Source: CAZFLN01 sp964519905 (GTDB taxonomy: Bacteria; Patescibacteriota; Microgenomatia; UBA1400; UBA1396). Taken from it: a stretch of DNA of 47,350 bases. Made by a program: the position numbers and the translations under genes. The DNA is taken from contig CAZFLN010000008.1 of the NCBI GenBank assembly GCA_964519905.1, positions 1 to 47,350 on the forward strand. Reading direction: 5' to 3'. Positions 1-7,989 of the stretch are shown in pieces; the stretch's first letter is position 1; each line of letters starts with the position of its first letter. The notes below the pieces were generated by a model. The model saw nothing but the letters and a program-made list of their open reading frames with translations, searched no databases and was not told the DNA's origin.

Positions 1-2182
1 AGTCTTGATAGGTAGAAGGGCCTTGTCCACAGACTGAGACGGTAATGTTTTTGGCGCGACATTTCCTTACAAGACGCTCCAGAGCCCACTGCACCGCTGG
101 GTGGCGCTCATCATATTCATTTGCCACGAGTGCATTGTCTCGATCGGTTCCGAGCATCATCATTGTGAGGTCGTTGGTCCCAATCGAGATACCGTCGATT
201 CCGGCGGCAATGTAGTCATCGATCATGATCACATTTTCAGGAATTTCAGCCATCATCCAGAGTTTGAAAGTGCTACTTCTCCGGAGGCCATTTTTGTAGA
301 GAATTTTTCGGATTTCTTGAAATTCTTGCACGGAGCGAACGAATGGAATCATCATCCATAAGTTGGAGTATTTGGCTCGAACCTGCTTAATTGCTTCTAG
401 TTCCAGCTCAAAAACTTTTTGATCCATGATGTAGCGATACGCGCCACGGTAGCCAAGGAGCGGATTTTCTTCTTCAGGCTCGAAGGTTTCTCCACCTTCT
501 AAGAAGCGATACTCATTCGTTTTGAAGTCAGTAGCTCGATACACTACTGGTCGGTCAGGAGAGAAGGCTTCGCAAAACTCGCTCAAACCTTTTACCAAGT
601 GCCGCACAAACACTTTTGAGCGACGATCTTGAATAAGCTTTTTGGGATGATAGCCGAGTTGTGCAATCATGAATTCTGCGCGGAGGAGTCCAATGCCATC
701 AACGTGCCGCTTGGCGACACTTTCCGCCAGCTCTGGTTCGGCGAGGTTAACGTAAATCTTGGTAGCGGTTGGTTGGTAGGGATGAGTTGCTTCTCCGGAG
801 TTGGCTTGAATTTCTTCTGCAGCGGCTTGGAGCTCGGCTGTGAGGAATCCGTCGTAGACCAGACCTTCTGCTCCATGAATGGTTACTTCTTGCCCGTTTT
901 TAATTTTACTGGTGGCATTTCCTGTGCCGACCACACAAGGGAGTCCAAGCTCGCGCGACACAATAGCAGCGTGAGAGGTTTGCCCTCCTCGATTCGTAAT
1001 TAAGCCGCCAGCTTTTTTCATAGCTGGAACAAAATCCGGTGTAGTCATGTCTGTGACCATGATTTCACCGGGCTTGAGAAGATGAATTTCTCTTGGTGAC
1101 GCGATGTACCGGGTTTTTCCAGAATAAATACCTGGGGAGGCCGGTTCTCCCTCCAATAACACTGGGAGTAACTCTAAGGCATTTTGAATTTTTTTCGCCA
1201 CTTTGGTGTGCTTTTCGACGGTATCTATTGTGGTGATTGGCCGAGTTTGGACCAGAAAAATTGTGTCGTTTTCTAAGGCCCATTCAATATCTTGTGGATG
1301 CAGATAATGTGTTTGTAGTTTGGCGGCCAGTTGAGCGAGTTCCAGAATATGCTTCTCACTCAGTTTTTGCTTTTCTTGGCGTGATTTCGGGACCGAGATG
1401 TTTTGAGTTTCGCCTTTGGAGCGAATCATTTCTATTTTTTGTGCCACAGTTTGGACTCGCAGAATGTCCCAGGTTCCCTTTTCTACTTCATAATGATCTG
1501 GCGTAACAACGCCCTGAACAATATTCTCACCCAGTCCCCAAATAGCCTCAATGACAATTGTTTGCGGATCGTTTGTCACCGGATTGACCGAGAACATGAC
1601 TCCAGAAACTTCTGATTGGACCATTTTTTGCACCGGCACGGCGATTCCGACCTTCATGTGATCAAACTTGTTCGTCACCCGATAGAAAATAGCCCGAGCC
1701 TCAAATAATGAAGCCCAAGCCGCCTGAACATGTTTGAGAAGTTCTTTGTCGCCTCGAATGTTGAGGAACGTGGCTTGTTGCCCTGCGAACGAGGCGTCTG
1801 GCAGGTCTTCGGCCGTCGCTGAGGATCGAACCGCAACTGGAACATTTTTTCCAAGTTTGTAGTATGCCAGAAGTATATCGAGTTCAAGATCCCGATTCAT
1901 CTTGGCGGAAGTGATCAGTTTTTGAATTTTTGTTGCTGTTTTTTGGAGCTGTTGAGAGTCATTTACATCAAGTGTTGTCAGCTCATTGCGAATTTTTTCT
2001 GAAAGAGAATTTTGCTCAAGAAAGGCGTAGTAGGCTTGGGCAGTGACCACAAACCCATCTGGTACTGGGAACTTGTGGTTCATCATTTCTCCCAGATTGG
2101 CACCTTTGCCACCAACCTGCCCACCATCATGACGGGTGATATCTTTAAACCAAAGTACATTCGCAGGGGCAGACCGCGGCAT
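1..2182 (-). CDS. ppsA: Phosphoenolpyruvate synthase, 3' end outside window
   Basis: The product is pyruvate, water dikinase, which interconverts pyruvate + ATP and PEP + AMP + Pi in the cytoplasm. About 727 codons are visible from ATG 2182; the C-terminal end lies beyond position 1. The N-terminal PPDK/PEP-synthase ATP-grasp region is recognisable (VGGKGANLGEM near residue 22; VAVRSSATAEDLPDASFAGQ near residue 117). The phosphohistidine domain carries GGQTSHAAIVSRELGLPCVVG, whose His is the carrier residue (usual form GGxTCHAAI; here Ser replaces Cys). The PEP/pyruvate barrel follows (GIGLLRAEFM, then GIDGISIGTNDLTMMMLG and CGQGPS near the window edge). It is transcribed divergently from tRNA-Leu. 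A TATAGT hexamer lies 6 nt before the ATG and no Shine-Dalgarno is visible. In CPR-like cells it would link pyruvate with lower glycolysis or gluconeogenesis. The identification is firm. Confidence 0.95.
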   Translation of the reverse strand, partial: MPRSAPANVLWFKDITRHDGGQVGGKGANLGEMMNHKFPVPDGFVVTAQAYYAFLEQNSLSEKIRNELTTLDVNDSQQLQKTATKIQKLITSAKMNRDLELDILLAYYKLGKNVPVAVRSSATAEDLPDASFAGQQATFLNIRGDKELLKHVQAAWASLFEARAIFYRVTNKFDHMKVGIAVPVQKMVQSEVSGVMFSVNPVTNDPQTIVIEAIWGLGENIVQGVVTPDHYEVEKGTWDILRVQTVAQKIEMIRSKGETQNISVPKSRQEKQKLSEKHILELAQLAAKLQTHYLHPQDIEWALENDTIFLVQTRPITTIDTVEKHTKVAKKIQNALELLPVLLEGEPASPGIYSGKTRYIASPREIHLLKPGEIMVTDMTTPDFVPAMKKAGGLITNRGGQTSHAAIVSRELGLPCVVGTGNATSKIKNGQEVTIHGAEGLVYDGFLTAELQAAAEEIQANSGEATHPYQPTATKIYVNLAEPELAESVAKRHVDGIGLLRAEFMIAQLGYHPKKLIQDRRSKVFVRHLVKGLSEFCEAFSPDRPVVYRATDFKTNEYRFLEGGETFEPEEENPLLGYRGAYRYIMDQKVFELELEAIKQVRAKYSNLWMMIPFVRSVQEFQEIRKILYKNGLRRSSTFKLWMMAEIPENVIMIDDYIAAGIDGISIGTNDLTMMMLGTDRDNALVANEYDERHPAVQWALERLVRKCRAKNITVSVCGQGPSTYQD

Positions 2183-2209
2183 GTATTTACTATACACCAG
2201 GGTATAATA
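2183..2209 (-). promoter_or_regulatory. Candidate ppsA promoter
   Basis: On the minus strand a TATAGT hexamer (2189-2194) sits 6 nt from the ATG and would give a leaderless mRNA. A second candidate, TATTAT (about 2204-2209), lies upstream. The same bases read TATAAT (2203-2208) on the plus strand, toward the tRNA. No convincing -35 is seen for either. Confidence 0.4.
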
Positions 2210-2215
2210 GAGTGG

Positions 2216-2228
2216 AAGGGTTACCCTT
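2216..2228. promoter_or_regulatory. 13-bp palindrome between ppsA and tRNA-Leu
   Basis: AAGGGT-T-ACCCTT is a perfect 6-bp inverted repeat around one central base. It lies upstream of the ppsA -10 candidates and between two divergent transcripts, which is where an operator could sit. No regulator gene is nearby, and a chance palindrome of this size is possible. Confidence 0.2.
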
Positions 2229-2249
2229 ACCTGTTATAGGGTTTATCTT

Positions 2250-2330
2250 GCCTGGGTGGCGGAATGGTAGACGCGCACGGCTTAGAACCGTGTGAAGAAA
2301 TTCATGGAGGTTCGAGTCCTCTCCTAGGCA
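2250..2330 (+). tRNA. tRNA-Leu (anticodon UAG)
   Basis: An 81-nt cloverleaf can be drawn. The acceptor stem GCCTGGG/CCTAGGC has one G-U pair. The D-arm begins with TGGCGGAATGGTAGACGC. The anticodon stem CACGG/CCGTG carries loop CTTAGAA (anticodon TAG at 2283-2285). A long variable arm (TGA/TCA stem) marks a class II tRNA, and the T-arm carries TTCGAGT. The discriminator is A. The next bases are CAA, so CCA is not encoded and must be added afterwards. UAG reads CUA and probably other CUN Leu codons. Confidence 0.95.
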
Positions 2331-2357
2331 CAACATCAGACGGCTGTTGGAGAAATA

Positions 2358-3677
2358 TTAACCCAATCCTGGGATTCTCAGAATTTGGACGCCGATAAAG
2401 TCCAGAATAATCGTAGAGAAAATGATGAACAACAGTCCAGATACGGCCGCGGTGATCAATTCTCGAGCTGTCTTTACCTTGTTGCTATCTCCCTGAGAGG
2501 TTGACAGCAAGAACGCTCCAGCCAAGATGGATAGCAACGCCACCATCCCAGATACACTCAGTAAGAGTTGAATAAATGTTCGAATTAAATCTCGCTCCCC
2601 AATGGGGATACATCCGAGCGCGGTGTACATGGCTTTTGGATTTCCATCTGTGCTGGTTTGCCCAGCTGCTGCAGCTGCAACAGGATCAGTATCCGCGAAA
2701 CTTCCTGTTTTAGTACATCTTTCACAGGCTAATTTTTGATCTTCGTTTGTAAGTTGGCCACAAATTGAAAATGGTTCAATTGGGATGATAACTCTGTTTC
2801 CGGAGTTATCAACATCTCCCTTATTTGATGATTGGTTGAGTCGGCAAGAGCTGTTGGTGGGATCACACACGTTAAAAGTATGCTCACAATAGGTTTCTGC
2901 CCCACCTATTGCATCAGTAACCATGAATGTATATGTTCCGGGAGAATCAGGGGAATACTCAAAAACATTTCCATTTACCGCATATAATTGTGTGAAATCT
3001 CCAATTCCAGCATCAAAACTTCCTCTTCTATCGAAAGACCCATCTGGTTTTTTAATATGCGCAGCGAATCCTCCAAGGAAACCTGAGGTTTTTGTTCCAT
3101 CAAAGGTCAGTTGTACTGAATCTCCTGGAAGAATTTTATTTTCACCATTTTGGTTTGATACGGTCATCCAACCAGCTCTACACACTCCGTCGACTACTTC
3201 AACTTTTGGACCATTTCCTCTTCTATAATTTCCTGGACAAAAGTTTTGTCTTGACCCAACTCTAGCATTATTCCAGTCATCTGGAACTCCTTCCATGTGA
3301 ACTTCAAGCCAAAATTGCCGATTCGCTTCGAGAATACCAGTTGTTCCTTTTATGACCCTGATTCCATTTTCATCAGTAATGACCTGATTCTCAACCCAAG
3401 AACTGCTATTCGCAGTACAGCCACCAATTACTCGAGCGCCGTACCGACAAAAGCGAATTCCAACGCAGTTTCCTTGGAACTCATTAGTACAAGTAGTTTG
3501 TGGCCAACTTGAATCGATTCCAATGGTAACTGTTGTAGATGCCGTGTTAAGTACAACTTTTTGCTGAGTAATACTGTGTTGACAAATCCCACCCACTTGA
3601 GCTTGAACAGGTTTTGGCAAAAAAAGATAAGCTCCAAGGAGGAAAATAAAAGTAGTGAAGGCTGACAGAAGCTTCAT
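2358..3677 (-). CDS. Exported Cys-rich protein with TrbC/VirB2-like C-terminal two-helix module
   Basis: 439 aa. There is a signal peptide (MKLLSAFTTFIFLLGAYLFL, cleavage likely after PVQAQ). A Cys-rich extracytoplasmic region covers roughly residues 30-150. A beta-rich PKD-like segment follows at about 165-270 (SPGTYTFMVTDAIGG). A linker with paired cysteines (CERC) comes next. Two C-terminal hydrophobic helices (about 363-390 and 405-432) are separated by a short loop, SQGDSNKVKTARELI. That hairpin resembles the TrbC/VirB2 pilin-like membrane module common in CPR proteins; the resemblance is by pattern only. TATAAT (minus strand, 3689-3694) is 11 nt from ATG 3677, so it is probably a monocistronic unit with a very short leader. 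No secretion ATPase genes sit next to it. The function is unknown; a surface structural protein is plausible. Confidence 0.6.
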   Translation of the reverse strand: MKLLSAFTTFIFLLGAYLFLPKPVQAQVGGICQHSITQQKVVLNTASTTVTIGIDSSWPQTTCTNEFQGNCVGIRFCRYGARVIGGCTANSSSWVENQVITDENGIRVIKGTTGILEANRQFWLEVHMEGVPDDWNNARVGSRQNFCPGNYRRGNGPKVEVVDGVCRAGWMTVSNQNGENKILPGDSVQLTFDGTKTSGFLGGFAAHIKKPDGSFDRRGSFDAGIGDFTQLYAVNGNVFEYSPDSPGTYTFMVTDAIGGAETYCEHTFNVCDPTNSSCRLNQSSNKGDVDNSGNRVIIPIEPFSICGQLTNEDQKLACERCTKTGSFADTDPVAAAAAGQTSTDGNPKAMYTALGCIPIGERDLIRTFIQLLLSVSGMVALLSILAGAFLLSTSQGDSNKVKTARELITAAVSGLLFIIFSTIILDFIGVQILRIPGLG

Positions 3678-3734
3678 TTTATGGGGTAATTATAGCAAGG
3701 CTTTTCTTTTTTTGCTCATTAGTTTAGAACTTTT

Positions 3735-4388
3735 CTACTCCACATACTCTAGCAAATCATTGTTTTTCCGATCGGTTCGAGCGCGTTCACGGTCATCGTG
3801 TTCCATTTCGACGATCCATTGATTCACAGAGAAAGCCCAAGATCCATTACTGCTTGGCGTGTATTTGCGCATGATGTCCTCTGGGGTGGTGAGTCCGATA
3901 TCAACATATCGTTGCTTGAGCTCGCGCGCGGCGCGGTCAAAACCAGCTTCGTAGTTTTCAAATCCAAGCGTGCCGCGCGCGTGCACGCCAAATCCCAAAC
4001 AATTATAAGAGCCAGGTGGAATGGATTTACAGAGATTGCTTTCTTGCATCATGATGGCTGGGAGGAGTCGGTAGTCAAGACTGTAGCGGTCGGCTGTTTC
4101 TACCAATGCCTTTCCATAGTAGTCATATGGTTCGAGTGGTGAGTTGTGTCTCTCCAGAAAATTGGCAACAATAATCGCTCGAGCGTCAGCTGCCTCTACT
4201 GCGGAACTGGCTCCGGTTGTGGTTCGTGGAGGGAGTTCTTCTCCTCCGTCTGTGGTAACTGCCACGGTATCGGTCGCATAGGCAGGTTTGAGCGGGACTG
4301 TGCGAACTCTCAGCACGCTGGCTCCCAAAAAAGCAAAGACCATGAGAGGAACCAGAGGAACAAAACTGAGAAGGAGAATTCGTCTCAT
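3735..4388 (-). CDS. Exported lysozyme-like (glucosaminidase-type) protein
   Basis: 217 aa. An N-terminal membrane anchor or signal peptide (about residues 4-27) and a low-complexity Thr/Glu linker come first. The globular C-terminal domain contains LLPAIMMQESNLC (putative catalytic Glu), then NCLGFGVH, FENYEAGFDRAARELKQRY and a final KYTPSSNGSWAFSVNQW. This pattern matches the endo-beta-N-acetylglucosaminidase / lysozyme-like fold that cuts glycan strands. The two cysteines flanking the active-site loop could form a disulfide. It is the last gene of the mraY-murD-ftsW run, 9 nt after ftsW, so a role in peptidoglycan remodelling during division or growth is likely. The substrate bond is not determinable from sequence. 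Confidence 0.7.
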   Translation of the reverse strand: MRRILLLSFVPLVPLMVFAFLGASVLRVRTVPLKPAYATDTVAVTTDGGEELPPRTTTGASSAVEAADARAIIVANFLERHNSPLEPYDYYGKALVETADRYSLDYRLLPAIMMQESNLCKSIPPGSYNCLGFGVHARGTLGFENYEAGFDRAARELKQRYVDIGLTTPEDIMRKYTPSSNGSWAFSVNQWIVEMEHDDRERARTDRKNNDLLEYVE

Positions 4389-4397
4389 ACCTTCATC

Positions 4398-5561
4398 TTA
4401 TCGAGATTTGATATTTCTCGCAATGGTTTTCCGTTGGGGTGGTGTTTTTTTCAAATGCGCAGAAGAAATATTTTGTGGCATTTCCCGGAGCGCACTCCAA
4501 GCTACGCCGAGACCGGCCATGAGTGAGAGGTACAGCGACCCACCGCGGGCAAAAAATGGGAATGGAATTCCCGTAAGCGGGATGAGCGCCACCATTGCAG
4601 CTACATTTAAGAGGACATGCAAGCCAATCCAAGTGGCAATCCCTCCTAAAATAAGAGAACCATATGGATCTGGGTGTTCTCTGGCAGCAGCCAAGAGTCC
4701 GATTACAAACAGTCCCATCACTCCTACTAAAGCAGTAGAACCGACAAACCCCATTTCTTCTCCAAAAATAGCGAAGACGGCATCACTACTCGCCTCTGGG
4801 ATGTACTCATATTTTTGAGTAGACATTCCAAATCCTTGTCCAAACCACCCTCCTCTTCCTAAGGCGATCGTGATTTGTCGAATGTGGTATGACCGTCCGA
4901 GGGGATCACTGGCAGGATTGAGGAAAGTTAAGAGTCGTTCTCGACGGTATGGGGCGGCAATAATGAGCAGAGAAATAATCACAAGGCCGATCCCACCAAA
5001 CAGCGCTAGTGGTTTCCACTCTCCTCCAGCAAAAAAATACAGTGCAGTAGCCAAAAAAACAATAATGCAGGCAGTACTGAGATTTGGTTGCAGTAAGATG
5101 AGCCCAAAAATGATGCCAGTGAGCGTCAAGAATGGTCCAAACTTTTGATGCTTGGTCAGCCACTGTGAGAAAAAGAGCACTACAGCAAGTTTTGTGAATT
5201 CAGAAGGTTGCAGGCGTATTGGTCCGAGCGTAATCCACCGCTGCGCTCCAAGAGCACTACTGCCTATTCCTGGTAAGAATACGGCCACCAAAAGGGCGAT
5301 GGCTCCCCAAAATACGAGTGGAGAGAGGGCTTTCCACTGTGATAAAGAAATCCTTGAGGCGATAAAAAAACCGATTCCTCCAAGAGTTATCCAACGAAGT
5401 TGTTGCCAGAAATAATGCCAGGGGGTTCCAAACACTTCTAAGCTTTCAGCCAAGGAGACGTTTGTGAGATAGAGGAGTCCAACGGCGCTCAGCCCGAATA
5501 CCCACCACAAGAGTTGGCGCGGCGACCGGATAGCCCATCTGGATGATTGTCCCATTTTCAT
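4398..5561 (-). CDS. ftsW: SEDS peptidoglycan glycosyltransferase FtsW
   Basis: 387 aa multi-spanning membrane protein of the FtsW/RodA/SpoVE family, which polymerises lipid II at the septum with a class B PBP. Family marks: RWITLGPIRLQPSEFTKLA (about 108-125), ASSDAVFAIFGEEMGFVG with the conserved Asp at about 260 and Glu at 268-269, and LIPLTGIPFPFFARGGSLYL near the C-terminus (usual form PFISYGGSS). The start overlaps the murD stop by 4 nt (ATGA type), which indicates translational coupling. The basic tail is short. FtsW is preferred over RodA because of its position after mraY and murD in a dcw-like order. No class B PBP is in this window. Confidence 0.92.
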   Translation of the reverse strand: MKMGQSSRWAIRSPRQLLWWVFGLSAVGLLYLTNVSLAESLEVFGTPWHYFWQQLRWITLGGIGFFIASRISLSQWKALSPLVFWGAIALLVAVFLPGIGSSALGAQRWITLGPIRLQPSEFTKLAVVLFFSQWLTKHQKFGPFLTLTGIIFGLILLQPNLSTACIIVFLATALYFFAGGEWKPLALFGGIGLVIISLLIIAAPYRRERLLTFLNPASDPLGRSYHIRQITIALGRGGWFGQGFGMSTQKYEYIPEASSDAVFAIFGEEMGFVGSTALVGVMGLFVIGLLAAAREHPDPYGSLILGGIATWIGLHVLLNVAAMVALIPLTGIPFPFFARGGSLYLSLMAGLGVAWSALREMPQNISSAHLKKTPPQRKTIARNIKSR

Positions 5562-6922
5562 TTTTGGGAAGTGTTGAGTACTTGAACAGCTTGGTTGAAC
5601 TGGTCGCCGCGGTCAAATTCATTTGTATAAAAATCAAATGAACTAAATCCTGGAGACAGAACAATGGTATCCGCAGAAAGTTCTTTTGCTTTGGCTCGAG
5701 CAGCGTCTACCGCTTCATTCATCCGATCAAAAGTTTTTTGAGGGACAATGTGGAGTTGAGAAAGCAGTTCGTTGGTTCCAGAACCAGAGAGCCAGACAAT
5801 CCGGTCCTGCAACGATCGGATTTTTTGTGTCAGTTCTTCTGGAAATGGCAGGTGCTTGGTAGTTCCACCAGCAATCAAAATAAAATTCCGGTCGGAGAAT
5901 GTTTTTACTGCTGTCAGTAATGCAGTTGGGGTTGTGGCGGTTGTGTCATTGATCCACACAATCTCATCTTTGGTTGGAATAACTTGTTGTCGGTAGTCTA
6001 CTCCAGGGAAACTCCCTAATCCTCGATGGAGTATTTCTGCTGAAATTCCCAGAGAGCGACCTACGAAAAAGGCCAACGCTGCATTTCGAACATTGTGTTC
6101 CCCGGCCAAAGAGAGTGAATCGCGAACACGGGAAATTTCTACGTCTTGCTGAGAAATTTCTTGTGCGACAACATCTTGTGGCACTGAGTGTGTAATACGC
6201 TGCATCCAGTCAGGATGTTTGGGGTCTTCTAACCAAAATGCTTTATCTCCTGATTTTTGCCAGCGAAAAATATTGGCTTTGGCATCTATGTAGGATTCAA
6301 GTGTGCCGTAGCGGTTAAGGTGGTCGGGAGAAAGACTGGTTAATACGGCTGTGTGAGGTGAAATTTTTGCTTCTTCCAGAGATTCTAATTGAAACGAACT
6401 CAGCTCGAGCACAATGTATGCATTTTCTGGCGCATTGAGAATCGTCTCGAGGGTTGGCTGTTGTGGAATGTTGCCACCAATCACGACAGTCTTGCCGGCT
6501 TGTTGCAGCAGATGAAAGATTAAGTGGCTCGTGGTTGTTTTTCCTCGTGTCCCAGTGACGCCAATAACTCGTTTTGATACTGGAGCTAAGGCGAGTGCTG
6601 TTTCTGATGTCACACGGATGCCTCTTTGTTTTGCGGTCTGAATAATCGGATGAGTGGAAGGAACTGCTGGATTTTTTACGACCAGTGTTATTCCGTCAAG
6701 GAGAGAAAGATCTTCTGAACCCAATTTGAGCTCTGCCTCTGGTTTGATTTGCTTGAGTGGTTCTGACAATTCTTTGGCAGAAAGTCGATCAGAAACTCGT
6801 ACCCGTGCCCCAAGTTGAATCAGTCGATTTACAACTTTTACCCCACCTTGTCTCCCCAAGCCTAATACGAGAATATATTCAGAAGAGAGTTTCTTTTGGA
6901 GTGTTGAGAAAACAGTGTTCAT
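5558..6922 (-). CDS. murD: UDP-N-acetylmuramoylalanine-D-glutamate ligase
   Basis: 454 aa, the usual MurD length. It adds D-Glu to UDP-MurNAc-L-Ala using ATP in the cytoplasm. The N-terminal Rossmann domain starts with ILVLGLGRQGG (about 17-27). The P-loop of the central domain is GVTGTRGKTTTSH (121-133). LTSLSPDHLNRYGTLESY matches the Mur-ligase core, and EHNVRNAALA is the conserved metal/ADP-site segment. The C-terminal domain includes DTIVLSPGFSSFDFYTNEFDRGDQF, the MurD-type signature (usual form LLSPACASFDxFxxFxxRG). It lies 10 nt downstream of mraY and overlaps ftsW. Confidence 0.95.
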   Translation of the reverse strand: MNTVFSTLQKKLSSEYILVLGLGRQGGVKVVNRLIQLGARVRVSDRLSAKELSEPLKQIKPEAELKLGSEDLSLLDGITLVVKNPAVPSTHPIIQTAKQRGIRVTSETALALAPVSKRVIGVTGTRGKTTTSHLIFHLLQQAGKTVVIGGNIPQQPTLETILNAPENAYIVLELSSFQLESLEEAKISPHTAVLTSLSPDHLNRYGTLESYIDAKANIFRWQKSGDKAFWLEDPKHPDWMQRITHSVPQDVVAQEISQQDVEISRVRDSLSLAGEHNVRNAALAFFVGRSLGISAEILHRGLGSFPGVDYRQQVIPTKDEIVWINDTTATTPTALLTAVKTFSDRNFILIAGGTTKHLPFPEELTQKIRSLQDRIVWLSGSGTNELLSQLHIVPQKTFDRMNEAVDAARAKAKELSADTIVLSPGFSSFDFYTNEFDRGDQFNQAVQVLNTSQK

Positions 6923-6932
6923 ACGAAAGAGT

Positions 6933-7967
6933 TTATGGGATCAACGCGAGCCAAACACCAATCGCGGTGAGAATAATTCCGGTCACCCAAGCGCGCATAA
7001 CAATTTTCGGTTCTTCCCATCCCAGGTACTGCAGGAGTAAGTGGGCGGGAGCAACTGGAAAAAGTTTTTGCTTGAAGAATTTTTTTGAAAGCAATTGCAA
7101 TAAACTGGAAGCAATCTCAACCACAAAAATTCCACCAATAATAAGCAGCGCAAAACTTTTTCCAACCAGCAGTCCCATTACAGCCAACACGGCTCCAAAG
7201 GCCAAAGCCCCAACATCACCCATGAAAATGCGGGCGGGGAAAATATTGAAGTACAGGAAAGCAATGAGGGAACCAATTAACAGGGCAATAAAGATTGAGA
7301 GTGTCGTGTCGAGGATGGAGGCTGATAAGACCCAGAATCCAAACAAACAAAAGAGCAACACTCCCGTTGCGAGTCCATCGAGTCCATCAGTAATGTTGAC
7401 AGCGTTGGCAAAAGCTACAATGACAAACGTCGCATAGGCTATAAAAAGCGGTCCAAGGTACACGTGGCCAACAAATGGGACATTCACAAAATCAATACCG
7501 AGCCACTGATACATCATGGTAGAAACAGCTACGGCAGCGAACGTTTGCAGCACGATTTTATGACGCATCCGGAGTCCAAAAAATTTGCTTTGTTTAATCC
7601 CAAGAAATTTTTTGGCATCGTCATATAAGCCAATGAGGGCAAAGGAAAGATATGCCGAGAAAAGGATGGTAATTTCTGGAACCAAAGGATAGACATTCGT
7701 GATGGTAATTCCTAAAAATTTCAAAATGGGAAATACCGCTGCAAAAGAAATCGAAGTGATCGCAACAATCAAGAATCCCCCACCGACTGGCACGCCAGCT
7801 TTATGGCCATGGAATTTGTCAAAGATGGTTGTGCGTTCGCCAAAAGCATCAGTGGTAATCTGTTTTTGTCTTTGGAACTTCAGGCGGTACAGCAAATCAA
7901 TAAATGGCACGATACACGCACTGGTGAGACAGAAAGAAAAGATAAGCAGTCCTAGGACGAGTTGCAT
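6933..7967 (-). CDS. mraY: Phospho-MurNAc-pentapeptide translocase
   Basis: 344 aa polytopic membrane enzyme that makes lipid I from UDP-MurNAc-pentapeptide and undecaprenyl phosphate. Recognisable motifs are GVPVGGG (58-64), LYDDAKK (114-120, with the two catalytic-site Asp), NITDGLDGLATG (191-202) and FMGDVGALAFG (248-258). The segment that is normally PIHHHFE reads PAHLLLQ (307-313), so two of the three conserved His are missing. The following GWEEPKIVMR still aligns with the family. It is flanked by the vanW-type gene and murD on the same strand. The assignment is firm; the altered His motif is discussed in the findings. Confidence 0.92.
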   Translation of the reverse strand: MQLVLGLLIFSFCLTSACIVPFIDLLYRLKFQRQKQITTDAFGERTTIFDKFHGHKAGVPVGGGFLIVAITSISFAAVFPILKFLGITITNVYPLVPEITILFSAYLSFALIGLYDDAKKFLGIKQSKFFGLRMRHKIVLQTFAAVAVSTMMYQWLGIDFVNVPFVGHVYLGPLFIAYATFVIVAFANAVNITDGLDGLATGVLLFCLFGFWVLSASILDTTLSIFIALLIGSLIAFLYFNIFPARIFMGDVGALAFGAVLAVMGLLVGKSFALLIIGGIFVVEIASSLLQLLSKKFFKQKLFPVAPAHLLLQYLGWEEPKIVMRAWVTGIILTAIGVWLALIP

Positions 7968-7989
7968 GCGAGTCTCATTCTACCGTATT

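Noticed and set aside
2331..2357. CAACA/TGTTG hairpin between the tRNA and the next gene
   Set aside because: Short stem, no T run on either strand, and part of it belongs to the tRNA 3' flank.
2358..3677. Conjugative type IV secretion system suggested by the VirB2-like tail
   Set aside because: No VirB4, VirD4, relaxase or other secretion genes occur in the window; only a short helical hairpin resembles VirB2.
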